DNA from: Ochromonas danica
Lineage: Eukaryota > Sar > Chrysophyceae > Chromulinales > Chromulinaceae
Direction: 5' to 3'
DNA length: 64,000 bases
NCBI GenBank assembly: GCA_015146655.1
Contig: VKHL01000018.1
Span: 30,001-94,000 of the forward strand
Shown: positions 44,001-54,177 of the stretch, one piece after another
Layout: each line of letters starts with the position of its first letter
Position numbering within the stretch: the stretch's first letter is position 1
Position numbers and translations under genes: made by a program
Notes under the pieces: generated by a model
The model's input: only the letters and a program-made list of their open reading frames with translations
Told to the model about the DNA's origin: nothing
The model's database searches: none

Positions 44001-46417
44001 TCCATCCATAATGGATCTGTTGAAGGACGGGCCGCCAAGAGTCCAGCAGAGCTTGATGAACATAGTTATAATGATATTCTGTTCCCCGATATTGCGAATC
44101 AGCTCAGCAGGCCTGCAAGTAAGCAACGCTTTGGATTCAAATCAAGAGGCTCACATCAAGTCTGCTTTGACACCTTTGAAGAGCTACTTCCTTCGATCGC
44201 ACAGCATTCTGTTGCCAATCCTCTTCCGCATGATGGAACAAAGCAGTTTGACGGTAATTCGGTGCAAGGCATTGCTGCTTTGTCATCAGTTATGCCTAAG
44301 TCTTCCTTCTATTCTTATTACTATTGTCGAGAAAAGACTGCCTATACTTGTCATGCGTCTTCTGGAACCTGTGTTATCAAAACCAAAGAAAGACGACGAG
44401 CAGCCTTCCTATCTGGACAAATGCGCACTTTGCCTTGTTTTCAGTTGGAGAAATACGGCCATCCTTTCCATGAGACAACTTTCTAGTCACCTGGAAGAAA
44501 TTTCCAAGTTATCGCCTGATTTGTTGCAGCTGGATGGTGCCAATGGAGACTATACTGCATCTGGTACAAATGGTAGTGCAAAGAAGGCGAGAAACCCACA
44601 GCTTTTTTCTCCCACTAGTCGATCGCCAGCTAAGGATGTGAAGCCCATGGAGAGGCTGAGTTTCACAGCCACTCAACTGCGACAAACATCAGATGGGTTA
44701 AGATCGATAATCTCCTTGGCTGCTTCTCAGCCAGCTCTGTGTAGACTAATTCTTGGAGGTAATATAGTGATCGTTTCCGAATTGAGCAAAGCTATTCGAG
44801 CCCTTCCAATTGCTCGCGGGACTTTGCTATCTGCGTCGTCTAAGCAACTGTCTAATGACATGAAAGAATCCATCTTAGCAGCAGAGCAAGTTTGCCTATC
44901 GTGCGTGGAAAGTATCTCTCAGGTATGGAGTTTCCCTCCGATTATTTCTGCAATCGCTGTAGTGCCGACCGCTTCACTTTCTTCTCAATGATAGATTGAG
45001 ATTCCTGAGTTCACTTTTTCCAATCTTTCTCCCGTTGACGCTTTGGCCAGCGAGAAGAAGTGGCCGTGGGATCTGGATTGGTCTACTTTCGTCAGCTGGT
45101 GCCTGAGAGATCTTTTGCCGTCACTAGCACAGTTGTTAGCTCATCCGGATGGCAATATTCGCACTGTCGTGGCTGCTTGTCTTCGCAAATTGCTTCCTTA
45201 TTTTATCCGCAGCTATGTCAGTTCTCTTGGCGACCAGTTGCATCTCCATGCCGAACAGCATTTCGGTCTACTGATGCCATCGTGTCGCAGCATCATGCCC
45301 TACATTTCCCTACTACTCAATGATCAACCGCCTATCCCACAGTACACCATTCGCCTGCTAGTGGACGTAATGTGTATCAACAGAGAGATCGCTGTGCAGA
45401 TTGTTCGTCAGTTGCAAACATCTGGAATAGTTCCTGTTATTCTGAACAACTTGCGATCTGTTGCTGCGAATGATCGGAACTCCGATGATGGAGACATCTA
45501 TTCTCTTGATCCTCAATTGGTGGTTCTTGTGCATGGCATATTTGAACACGCAGAAGGTGCCGAGGCTTTACTCGAGGCTGATTTAGGCAGCGCCTTATCT
45601 GTCGCTACCATTGGCGCAGTATATATGAGTTTGCCTTTTCCCTTTGATCGAGTAACTCAGATCAACTCAGAGCTACTTGTCGGCTTGGCGGAGTTATTGT
45701 ATTTTGTTCTTCACTTCGTCTTGCGCGAGATCTCTGCGGCCGAAGGAGGCGGTCGCTCTCCACAACGACACGTTCATGCCGAGCAGAATCGGAAGCGAGT
45801 TCTGTCCCTTCGGGCGACTTCCCCCGCACTGCTTATGCTACTGGCTTTTGCACAAGACTATCTGCGCACCTTCCCAGGTGGTTCAATAGCAGGTGGTGAA
45901 GTAGATGGGCAGCAGCAACTTCGCGCTGTTTGCAGTCATCTCGCGGAATTGAGCAGCCGCTCGCTTGGCGTGCTCTTTGACCTCTTCCCAGATGCCTTGA
46001 CCAGCCAGTTACTTTCAAAGCAATCTGTGACATTAGATAATAAAGCTGCCAATCCTCACGAGGCAGAGGTTCTGTCGCCGAGGTTGATTATCGCATTAGT
46101 TCTTAAGAATAAGCAGGTGGATGGCAAAGTTCGATTGAAGCTCATCAAGATTGTGTTGGGTCTCCTAAAGGTTTAGCCGTGCTTTTACCCCCTATAAATC
46201 GTTTCTTATTAGTGAATTGTTGTTTTAGGTATCAAAAACTATAAATTCCTCGGCCAAAGCTCGTGAGCTCGTGAGCGAAGAGCCTTTGAACAGTGCCATC
46301 GTGATGTGCACGAAAGGTCTAATGTCCCCCGCAAGAAACGTCGAATCTGCCAATGATGTCACATCCTCTATTGCCAGAGTTGCATCACTAATTCTCGAGT
46401 CTGTGCATGAACTATGA
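41055..46417 (+). CDS. ULK4: ULK4/RUNKEL-like pseudokinase with HEAT-type helical tail
   Basis: Ten exons (41055-41180, 41250-41453, 41555-41985, 42041-42133, 42194-42830, 42914-43042, 43111-43581, 43648-44922, 44995-46170, 46229-46417) give 1576 aa. The kinase-like domain opens MDNYHIYEEIGKGAFSQVFKG, keeps Lys33 (AIK) and the family's FEWYETRNNLYLILEYCTGG. The catalytic loop reads HGDLRPKN (119-126), without the Arg of HRD. The DFG site is DFK (139-141). An APE motif is kept. ULK4 and plant RUNKEL are known microtubule-associated pseudokinases needed for cilia or phragmoplast function. A Pro/Ser linker leads to about 1100 residues of helical repeats. Acting as a scaffold for microtubule regulators is the likely role; residual ATP binding is possible. 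Confidence 0.88.
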
Positions 46418-46536
46418 CAATGTCATGTTAGCCACGTTATGTTCCACTTCCCTTTCTTGTATATAGTAACTGCAGCCTTAGTGACTCATTCCCTCCTCTT
46501 TTTACACATTGTACAGTATCTATGAATCAATAGAGA

Positions 46537-47079
46537 CTAAGATGAAGCAGCACGCAAGCAGTCTTGAATGACCTCCTTGAGTTGCTCTTGTCCTTCCTCA
46601 CCAAGCCGCTCGTTCACATTCTCAATGATCTAATGCGCCAGACAACATGATGACGCAAAGAGCAAACAGCACTGACTGATCGAGACCTCTTACCAAATAT
46701 AGCTCCACCTCAGTCTCTGGGAGGTGATTGGCAAGCTGAATGAGCTCCGCCTCGGTCAGACCCAAGCCAAGGCGCTTGATGCGCGCCAGACACTTCTGCA
46801 ACTGTTCAAGAGAGACCTTTCCAGCCTTGCTTGAGGAGATGTAGTTCACCATCTATTTGATCAAACAGCATATACATGACAGCGAGAAGTGAACAAAGCT
46901 TCCTCCTCTCTCAGATCAATATGCTTGTGCTTCACCTTTTGCTCGACATATTCTCGATGCTGAGTTTCCACTCCAAGCTTAGATTCGCCCAGAATTGATC
47001 GGGCCAGTCTGCGCTCTTTTATTATCTCCAGAACTTCGAGATTAGTCAGCAGGCCATCATTAAGGGAAACTATCTCCAT
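46537..47079 (-). CDS. CRCP: RNA polymerase III subunit RPC9 (Rpb4-like)
   Basis: Three exons (47079-46936, 46852-46694, 46629-46537) with 83- and 64-nt introns give 131 aa. The N-terminus MEIVSLNDGLLTNLEVLEII matches the RPC9/Rpc17 start, and KRLGLGLTEAELIQLANHLP followed by TEVELYLIIENVNERLGEEG matches the HRDC-like half. RPC9 pairs with RPC8 to form the Pol III stalk, which helps initiation on tRNA and 5S genes. The length is a little short for the family but all blocks are present. The stop is 120 bp from that of ULK4, convergent. Confidence 0.88.
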
Positions 47080-47411
47080 TTTCAATCAATTCAATTCTTT
47101 CTTGTGGTTCGTCGATTGGATGACTGTCCTTTCCATGGAATTCCATGGAACCATGACGACGTTCCCATCGTGCGAAAATTCCATTAAGCAGGGTGTACAC
47201 GTTAGTATTGAATGAAAATCTTGGGCTTCAACAAACAGCTGACATTTGTGTATTTCTTTCTTTCGCCCTGAAAATCTGATCATAGATTGAAAGTGTATTG
47301 TGTGATAATATGACAATTTGTTCGATTCATAAATCGAACATGCCGATTACATAAGAAAGGAAGTGTCTCCCTTCTGGGAAGACAGTCGTTAAACACCGTC
47401 AAAGATCAGCA

Positions 47412-49079
47412 CTATTGATGGTGAAGATACTCCTCACGGCGAATAGCCATGAACAGCGCGTGTCCGATTGAACGCAAACGACCAGTTTCTTCGGCAGAGA
47501 TGACCCATGTAGGTCCTTCTCGCTCCTGTCGACCAGCCTGCTCTTGTGTCTCGAAGAGCTCGGCGAAATTGGCAGCAGAAAGCTGCAACAAATCAACGCC
47601 ATTTATGCCCGGAGGCAGGACAAGATGCGCAAAGCGTCCACGATCCACAGTTGCGATCCATGCTTGCACCTGTTCATTGGTCCACTGGTCCATAGGCAAG
47701 GAGCTGGGAGCTGAGGAAGTGCGCTTAGGTACTTCCACAGTAGCGAGAGGGAGGGGTGTTGGCAGACGAGGTGACATGAGAGAAACATGAGAGGTGGTGT
47801 TGACGCTGTGCTGCAAGTCGATGGGGGAAGGAGAGATAGTGGCGATAATGGTGGTGAAGTGAGGACGATCAGGCTGGAAGCAGGTCTTGAGAACCTTCGT
47901 CAAAGTTGACGAACGATAAGGGATGCGAATGGATCCTTTTTGTCTGTTGAAGTAGTGGGCGCGAAAGCACTCCTTCAGAGCCATCAAAGCCAAATTGATC
48001 TCCGCGCTCTCCTTGTGTTGCGCGGCAGTCATCAGAACAGTCTCATAGTTGCGCTCTGATCCAGCAAGATCAACCAAAGTGAGACGTCCCGGACCGAGAT
48101 CCAAGATGCAGACAGCATGAGAACGAGAGGAGATGGGGTTACGCTCCGTTTGGAGAGAGGACCGCAATTTGAGCGCCTCGTCAAGTACTTCGAGTGAAAA
48201 TTGAGCTTCACGAGCACCTCGTACATGGAGCTCTCCTTGGTCGTCCATTCGAAGGAAAATCTGTCTGCGGTTCTGCAGCAGATCATAGCATTTGCTGCCG
48301 TGCACTTCATAGAAAATGAGCCGGACAGTTCGTCCCGCGAGTGCTTCTGCTAAAAACCGCAGAGCGCCATATAGAGTATGCGTCTTGCCTGTTCCTGTCT
48401 GGCCGAAGCACAGAAGAGTGGCTTGCTTGCCTTCTGTCGCCCAGTTGAGCAAAGGGCGAACAGTCTCCTCGCAGACGAGGTCGTTGCCATCCTCCTCCGA
48501 GAAGACTCGGTCAAAGACAAAGCGATGATGAGTCATGGAAAGCAGCCTTCCATTTCGTGCTAGGCGTCCATCATGAAGGATGACCTCGTGCTTGTTCATG
48601 ATGCGAGCGACGTCATAGCAGCCTTGGCTCACCTCGAAGGCGAGCAACGGCCTCTTGCGCAGACAGACGCGGAAAAGCGCCTCATCTTCACCTGCTTTGG
48701 AGCAGAAGAGATCGTCAAGATACCGTACCATCTCTCGCTGATACATCAAGGCGGGCACGAGAGGTCCCTGGCCGGGAAGAGCGAATTCCACGATAAGATG
48801 GACCAGGCCATCGTCCAGACCGTAGAACGCACTCGATCTGCAGCAAGTGCTCTCCAAAAGAGTCTCGATGACTGAAAAATGCTCAATAGCTCGCAAGAAT
48901 TGCTCTCGATACTCTAGAGCGACTTCTCGATGGCTGAGGTTAACACGTCCATCGGCCACAGCCTCTGCCCACATCTTATCCTGCTCGAGACGACGCTCAT
49001 TTCGAACATCTTCACCAAGTTGAAAGTTAACCCAGTCGGGACGAGGAGGTTCGTCTTCAATTGTTCTGCTTGTTCTCAT
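47412..49079 (-). CDS. Kinesin-13-like motor with C-terminal SAM domain
   Basis: A single intron-free frame of 555 aa. The motor is central (about 135-430): RVCLRKRPLLAFE opens it, with P-loop GQTGTGKT (226-233), NPISSRSHA (314-322), LVDLAGSE (335-342), and a kinesin-13-like EINLALMALKECFRAH and YRSSTLTKVLK. The class is kinesin-13 (microtubule depolymerase type) by these blocks; the KVD loop typical of MCAK is not obvious to me. After the motor, about 463-545 reads as a SAM domain (MDQWTNEQVQAWIA, then GINGVDLLQL). Known SAM-bearing kinesin-13s such as animal KIF24 carry the domain at the N-terminus, so the C-terminal position is unusual. A role in axoneme length or spindle dynamics is inferred. 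The start codons of this gene and PACRG are 280 bp apart. Confidence 0.85.
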   Translation of the reverse strand: MRTSRTIEDEPPRPDWVNFQLGEDVRNERRLEQDKMWAEAVADGRVNLSHREVALEYREQFLRAIEHFSVIETLLESTCCRSSAFYGLDDGLVHLIVEFALPGQGPLVPALMYQREMVRYLDDLFCSKAGEDEALFRVCLRKRPLLAFEVSQGCYDVARIMNKHEVILHDGRLARNGRLLSMTHHRFVFDRVFSEEDGNDLVCEETVRPLLNWATEGKQATLLCFGQTGTGKTHTLYGALRFLAEALAGRTVRLIFYEVHGSKCYDLLQNRRQIFLRMDDQGELHVRGAREAQFSLEVLDEALKLRSSLQTERNPISSRSHAVCILDLGPGRLTLVDLAGSERNYETVLMTAAQHKESAEINLALMALKECFRAHYFNRQKGSIRIPYRSSTLTKVLKTCFQPDRPHFTTIIATISPSPIDLQHSVNTTSHVSLMSPRLPTPLPLATVEVPKRTSSAPSSLPMDQWTNEQVQAWIATVDRGRFAHLVLPPGINGVDLLQLSAANFAELFETQEQAGRQEREGPTWVISAEETGRLRSIGHALFMAIRREEYLHHQ

Positions 49080-49184
49080 CTAAGAAATAATACCAATTTA
49101 ATCTAAATTTTCATCAATTGGGTTGAAGACTCTGGGAGAAGATCACAACAGCGACACGGGACAGTAGACTAAATCTCTAAATCT

Positions 49185-49200
49185 CCAGAGTTTGGAGTTA
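49185..49200. promoter_or_regulatory. CCAG-TTTGGAG motif copy in the kinesin-13/PACRG promoter
   Basis: CCAGAGTTTGGAGTTA, preceded by CTAAATCT repeats. It sits 106 bp from the kinesin-13 start and 160 bp from the PACRG start. The core CTCCAGAGTTTGGAG is nearly palindromic, which would suit use by both genes. Confidence 0.5.
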
Positions 49201-49359
49201 TTAGTGGCTGCTCTCTCTGCTGGTGTGTGTGGGGCGGTTTTGCTTCATAGTGACGTTACATGTCCCTCTCTGTCTTGACATAGTCTGGGCTTCCACAACA
49301 TTCTACAGACAGTGTGCAGCTAACTTTCTTATTCATCGGAACCTCTATTGAAAGCGAAG

Positions 49360-50420
49360 ATGGACACTATCCGAGTAGTTCCTAAGACGAAGATTTTCTC
49401 CCAGACAGGCTCTCCCTTGGATACCACGGACATAACGGTCATCAAGGTGACCAGACCTCTCCCTTCTCCTTCTCTCAATCTGTCTTGAATAATAAATTAA
49501 CCTCTCTATCAGACACGAGCAGGGAGTCATGATAGCATTCCTGCTAGGCCAGTGGATCGCTCAGCCTTCTCTCACAGCAAAGCCATTGACAGACCTGACC
49601 CTCACACCTTCGTCAAGAGAGGCGAAGGAAATGGAGGCACTATGGTGCGCCATTTTCTTAATACCTTTATTTTGCGAGTATTTGGCTAATTGTTGATGTT
49701 AAAATTGTCTTTCAGGTGCCCAAACCTAAACCCGTGCTGACAAGTGCAGAAATCGCTCAAAATCGCGTCCGCGAGAAGAAGCCCAAGGTCTTCACTCATC
49801 CCGCCTTTTGCGCCAGACCCAACCCTCCCAATACAGAGCTTCGTCGTTTCTATGAGCGTGGCGATTTACCCATCCAAGTTGACCACGGAGGAGTGGCCAA
49901 TCGCCTGGCTTGGAAAGTTGAGATCCAGAAATTGGATTTCCACCACTACCTGCCCATTTTCTTCGACGGATTGCGAGAAATCGAGCTCCCATTCGCCTTC
50001 GTCGCCGAGCAGGGCGTGTTGGATATGCTCGAGTCGGCACCACACAAAGTCTTGCCGGTTATTCCACAACTCATCATTCCTCTCAAGACTGCTCTCAACA
50101 CCCGCGACCCTGACGTCATCGTCAAAGTGTTGAAGATTCTGCAAGCGCTGGTGAATTGCGATGTGGCGATCTCTGGTGGTGCCGGATTAATCGGTCAGGC
50201 TCTTGTGCCTTATTACCGCCAATTATTACCTGTCCTCAACATCTTCATAAACAAGAATGACAATCTGGGAGATGGTATCGACTACTCTCAGAGAAAGCGA
50301 AGGAACCTCGGCGAGTTAATCAACCAGACCTTGGAACAATTAGAAATTCATGGCGGAGAGGATGCCTTTATCAATATTAAATATCTCGTGCCTACCTATC
50401 AGTCGGTGGTCATATATTAG
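49360..50420 (+). CDS. PACRG: Parkin co-regulated gene protein, axonemal inner-junction protein
   Basis: Three exons (49360-49446, 49513-49644, 49716-50420) give 307 aa. The conserved core is unmistakable: [62 protein letters not shown], then [12 protein letters not shown] and [23 protein letters not shown] bridges A- and B-tubules at the inner junction of doublet microtubules and is nearly restricted to organisms with cilia or flagella. The poorly conserved N-terminal 75 residues are basic and probably lie in the tubule lumen or along the junction. The gene is divergent from kinesin-13. Confidence 0.97.
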
Positions 50421-50824
50421 ACGAATAGTCTCTGCAATCTCATTTGATTTCGTTGTCGCTTGGTCAGTCGCATTTACTGCTTGGCTTGTTCTTGTCGCTT
50501 TCGCGCCAATCAGTGAGTTGACTAGCGTGGTGCATGCACGAGTCTGTGTGAATAAGCCTCAAGCGTTGTTGTGATGGTGACTTACTGTACTTGTAGCTAA
50601 CTTTGGATGGCGGCGGTTGTTTGGTTGTTTGATAAGCTGATTGCATTAATTATGGTGGCACAGCATACTACCTGTATATCTCGCATTTTCAGGGTTAAAA
50701 GTCGTATCTTACCTCCAAATTGGCGAGGACATCAATTGATCACTTCCAGAGGTCTCATGGCCTAAGACAGAATAACCAGTCCACCTATCTATCAATCTGA
50801 TCCGTTCACCATTCAGCATAGCCT
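50421..50824. other. Intergenic region PACRG to ADCK2
   Basis: 404 bp between genes on the same strand. Nothing beyond ordinary AT-rich 3' and 5' flanks is visible. Confidence 0.4.
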
Positions 50825-52744
50825 ATGCAGCGCCTACTTCTAGGAGAAAGATGTCTTTCTCCCTTGAGATTGCAGAGATTGAAAACAACCCTCAACACCT
50901 CCCTTCCTCGCAGCCTTCAGAAAATGAAGAAAATCATTCCTTTATCTGCTGGTATCTTGCTGTGGCAGCTGAGAGACAACATGGCTTTCTGTCAGGTCTC
51001 TCTACCAGTGGATCTGGAGGATGAAGGAGGAGGAGGAGGAGGAGGGATAGCACGTGGTCTGGCTGCCTCTCTCATCGAGAAAGAGAAGAAGAAGAGCCAG
51101 ACTCTGTGGGAGAGATTGATGGAGAAGCTGCGGTGGTTGTTTCAGCTGTTCTCTCGTTGTGTGCACCTCCTCTTCAACTACAGCCCCGCACTGATCAGCA
51201 GCCCTGCCCTCCTTTTGCCCTCAGCATCCCTGCGAGAGCACTGGTGGACCTTGCTGGTGAGCTGCATTCGCAGTGGAGGTCCTTGCGGGGTCAAGTTCGC
51301 TCAGTGGCTGTCCACGCGACCTGACCTCTTCCCCGCAGATCTTTGTCGTCGTCTGCAGGCGCTGCAATCGTATGAATGCTCCCGGCCCCTCTCTCTCGAA
51401 GCGGTCCGAGCCGTCTTGAGTGAGAATTTGGGATCTAATTGGAGTGAGGAGCTGTCTGTGGATGTGGACTCTGAGGGCAGGCCTATAGTGCTGGGAGAGG
51501 GTGCGGTGGCTCAGGTGCTGCGGGGAGAGTTGCGCCTCTCCCTCTCCCCAACTGCTGCCAGCAAGAGAGCCGTGGCCATCAAGCTGATTCGTCCAGAAGT
51601 GGAAGAGAGCATTAAAGCAGATCTCAGCATTTTGATGTCGATCACTGGGTTTCTTGAGAGAGTGTTTGCTGGGTTAGACAATATTTCTCTGTCAGATAGT
51701 GTCGAGGAGTTCAGAATCATAATGTTGCAGCAGCTGGACATGAGAGAAGAGGCTGATCACTTGCAGCGATTTCGACTAAATTTCTTCAATGAAAACAGTT
51801 GGGTGCCTGGAAGTATTTCCTATCAAGACTCCTCCTCCTCCTCCACCACTCCTCTGAGAGAGCCTTCAATATCGTTCCCCGAGCCGGTGCCCGGACTTGT
51901 TCGCCGCCAAGTTTTAGTAGAGGGACTTGAGAACGGCGTATTGTTGAGGGACTTTGCGCACATCTGCTCAGAGGAGGAGAAGCGCGCCGTGGCCAAGCTG
52001 GGCATGGAGGCGATCTTTCAGATGGTCTTCGAGGACTCCTTCATCCACGCTGACCTCCACCCTGGAAACATTGTCTGCTATGGACCAAGTGTGCATCGAG
52101 GCAGCTCGTTGGGCAATTTCGATGTTTTGAGTGGTGGAGAGCAGGAAGAGGAAGGCGATGGTCTCCCAACAGCAACAGCTGACGAGAATGTCTGGCGGAA
52201 AGCATTGAATCGAGTGAAAGAGATTTGGAAGATTGGAAAAGTTGTTACTAGCAGTGCTGTAAAGACGGTGGGTGGCGCAGGAGGAAGAAGAGGCGAAGTG
52301 GATGAGAGCGGCCTTCGCTTGTGCTTCATCGATGCGGGGCTGACTGTGCAGCTGACCTCCGATGACCAACTCAACCTCATCGAACTTTTCCGAGCTGTCG
52401 TTACCAATGATGGAGAGACAGTCGCACAGCTTCTCATCGACAGGTCACGTGCTCCTCATCATGTGCAAGACGCCACGGGCTTCCTGTCTGGTGTGAAGAG
52501 ACTCGTGGGCCTTGTAAACGAGTCGGGCTTGTCGCTGGGCCGCATTGGCATTAGCGCCATCCTAAACGACCTCCTTCTCCTCTGCTTCAAACACCAAGTT
52601 AAGATCGAGCCCCGTTACTCCACGGTCATTGTGGCCATGGGTGTGGTTGAAGGTATCGGGAGACAGCTTGACCCGGACATCGACATCCTCCAGCAAGCCG
52701 CACCTTATATCTTACGCGCCTCGGTCAAGCGTATGGTGAAATAA
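50825..52744 (+). CDS. ADCK2: ADCK2-like UbiB/ABC1 family atypical kinase, probably mitochondrial
   Basis: A single intron-free frame of 639 aa. The first 34 residues are Arg-rich with no acidic residue except one, fitting a mitochondrial presequence, and a hydrophobic stretch follows. The family motif is KFAQWLSTRPDLFP (about 157-170), where most UbiB proteins have K-x-G-Q. Then come LGEGAVAQVLRG, VAIKLIRPEV and HADLHPGN (about 408). The metal-binding site reads IDAG (about 502) rather than DFG, as also in ADCK2. The C-terminal VVEGIGRQLDPDIDIL closely matches the ADCK2 end block. An acidic Gly-rich insert of about 80 residues separates the catalytic loop from the metal site. UbiB proteins support coenzyme Q biosynthesis and lipid homeostasis. 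Confidence 0.87.
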   Translation: MQRLLLGERCLSPLRLQRLKTTLNTSLPRSLQKMKKIIPLSAGILLWQLRDNMAFCQVSLPVDLEDEGGGGGGGIARGLAASLIEKEKKKSQTLWERLMEKLRWLFQLFSRCVHLLFNYSPALISSPALLLPSASLREHWWTLLVSCIRSGGPCGVKFAQWLSTRPDLFPADLCRRLQALQSYECSRPLSLEAVRAVLSENLGSNWSEELSVDVDSEGRPIVLGEGAVAQVLRGELRLSLSPTAASKRAVAIKLIRPEVEESIKADLSILMSITGFLERVFAGLDNISLSDSVEEFRIIMLQQLDMREEADHLQRFRLNFFNENSWVPGSISYQDSSSSSTTPLREPSISFPEPVPGLVRRQVLVEGLENGVLLRDFAHICSEEEKRAVAKLGMEAIFQMVFEDSFIHADLHPGNIVCYGPSVHRGSSLGNFDVLSGGEQEEEGDGLPTATADENVWRKALNRVKEIWKIGKVVTSSAVKTVGGAGGRRGEVDESGLRLCFIDAGLTVQLTSDDQLNLIELFRAVVTNDGETVAQLLIDRSRAPHHVQDATGFLSGVKRLVGLVNESGLSLGRIGISAILNDLLLLCFKHQVKIEPRYSTVIVAMGVVEGIGRQLDPDIDILQQAAPYILRASVKRMVK

Positions 52745-53499
52745 CAAAGCGATGGAAATTTGCTTCTGTACATACAGTAGATGTGAATCAAACTGATAGC
52801 TCTTCTTGTGCATAATAAACTTAAACATACACACCCACATACTAGCACTGTGTATTGTAGTACGATAGTATTTGTTTATACCTGTTATATAGATTATACA
52901 TCTTATCATTCGATAGCTATCGAAATTTCTTTCTGCATTCGATGTAGTGGATGACTCCAAACACACGAAGAGAAAAGTCAAAAGAGAGACTTCTAGACTG
53001 TTCAGCCATTTAAAAGGGTGAATGCATTGCTGTTTATTGCTGTTAATGTTGCGAAGTCTGCTGGAAGTGTAAAGTAAATTGACTGTTACGTGTTGATATG
53101 AATGACTGTTGTTACTGTACAAACAAAAATCAAAAACAAAAAAGATAATAGGAAATCACTTCATATTAATTTATTAATTGATAGCGTGGTTTCATAACAA
53201 CATTAATTAAGGTTTACGGTTTCTACTATTAGACTAGCTGATGACTATATTGCAGTGTGGCTGATATACTAATAACAGCTAAATCACACATGATACACCA
53301 CCTGATCCAACCAACAAAGCACTACTAGACTAAGACTACTGTAGTCTATAGGGTGTATTTTCAAATGAAGTGCATAGTAAGCTAATGTTATAGAGCGGTA
53401 TGCACTGAATTGTAGCAACAATAGGCTATGATAAATACTATCATAGTAGTCTATCTCTTGGCAATAGCAATAATACAGATAAGCTAGTACAAGATGATG
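52745..53499. other. AT-rich convergent intergenic region
   Basis: About 750 bp between two convergent genes, AT-rich, with no credible ORF. Short palindromic pieces around TAGTCTA and CTATGATA occur between 53320 and 53450. One is a perfect 8-bp stem with a 5-nt loop at 53426-53446, just downstream of the GNAT gene stop. Confidence 0.5.
53426..53446 (-). repeat. Short hairpin in the GNAT 3' flank
   Basis: CTATGATA and TATCATAG separated by AATAC. It lies 54-74 nt past the stop codon of the acetyltransferase gene and may be part of its 3' UTR. No U tract suggests a terminator. Confidence 0.3.
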
Positions 53500-54177
53500 T
53501 TAAAAATACAAACATAACAGATAAAATCCTGGAGAACCCAATTTCTCCATCGCTATTTCACTGGACCCCTGCCCCACCACAGTGAACCCTACCCGCTCAT
53601 ACAGACGCTTCGCACGGTCATTGCCAATCGCACAAGTGATAAGCGCTTTCTTGCACCCACTGCTCGCTTTGCCCTCTGCAAGTAACGATCTGAGCACCTC
53701 CGCAGCGAAACCTTTGCCTCTATGGGAAGGAGCAGTGTAAACGGCCTCTAGCATCCAACTGTCGTCATAATCGAAATCAGGGAAACAGTCATCCAAAAAC
53801 TGTAAGCGATGCCAGGCTTGAGAGACTTCTTCTTCAGACCAATTATAAATGCTCTTCAAAGCTAAATTTATGCCAGGCTTTGAATTACTCATAGAACAAA
53901 TAGGATAAACATAACCACAAGCAACAGCTGCGATGTCGTTGCTCAGTGCGCATCTCACAACATGAAAGCGAGAGAAATGGAAGTGAGATGCCTCATCGTT
54001 CACACAGACATGCTCAAGGACCAAAGACATGTCCACAGTACTGCCACTGCCACTGCCACTGCCAGCGTCACCCAATACATCCCACAGTCCAACACCAGTA
54101 TGTGCTCTTTCGGCATCACGGACAGCTGTTGCTAGAAAGATTGAATCACTGAGCAAAGCTTTTCCCAAGACAGACAT
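53500..54177 (-). CDS. GNAT-family N-acetyltransferase
   Basis: An intron-free 225-aa frame. Residues about 150-215 hold the GNAT core: WMLEAVYTAPSHRGKGFAAEVL contains the acetyl-CoA-binding Arg-Gly-Lys-Gly loop (motif A), followed by KKALITCAIGNDRAKRLYERVGF, the typical N-x-x-A-x-x-L-Y-x-x-x-G-F (motif B). A GSGSGSGS tract from a hexanucleotide repeat interrupts the N-terminal part. The substrate cannot be told from the sequence; the layout resembles bacterial-type small-molecule or aminoglycoside-like GNATs, and transfer from bacteria is possible but not shown. Confidence 0.85.
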   Translation of the reverse strand: MSVLGKALLSDSIFLATAVRDAERAHTGVGLWDVLGDAGSGSGSGSTVDMSLVLEHVCVNDEASHFHFSRFHVVRCALSNDIAAVACGYVYPICSMSNSKPGINLALKSIYNWSEEEVSQAWHRLQFLDDCFPDFDYDDSWMLEAVYTAPSHRGKGFAAEVLRSLLAEGKASSGCKKALITCAIGNDRAKRLYERVGFTVVGQGSSEIAMEKLGSPGFYLLCLYF

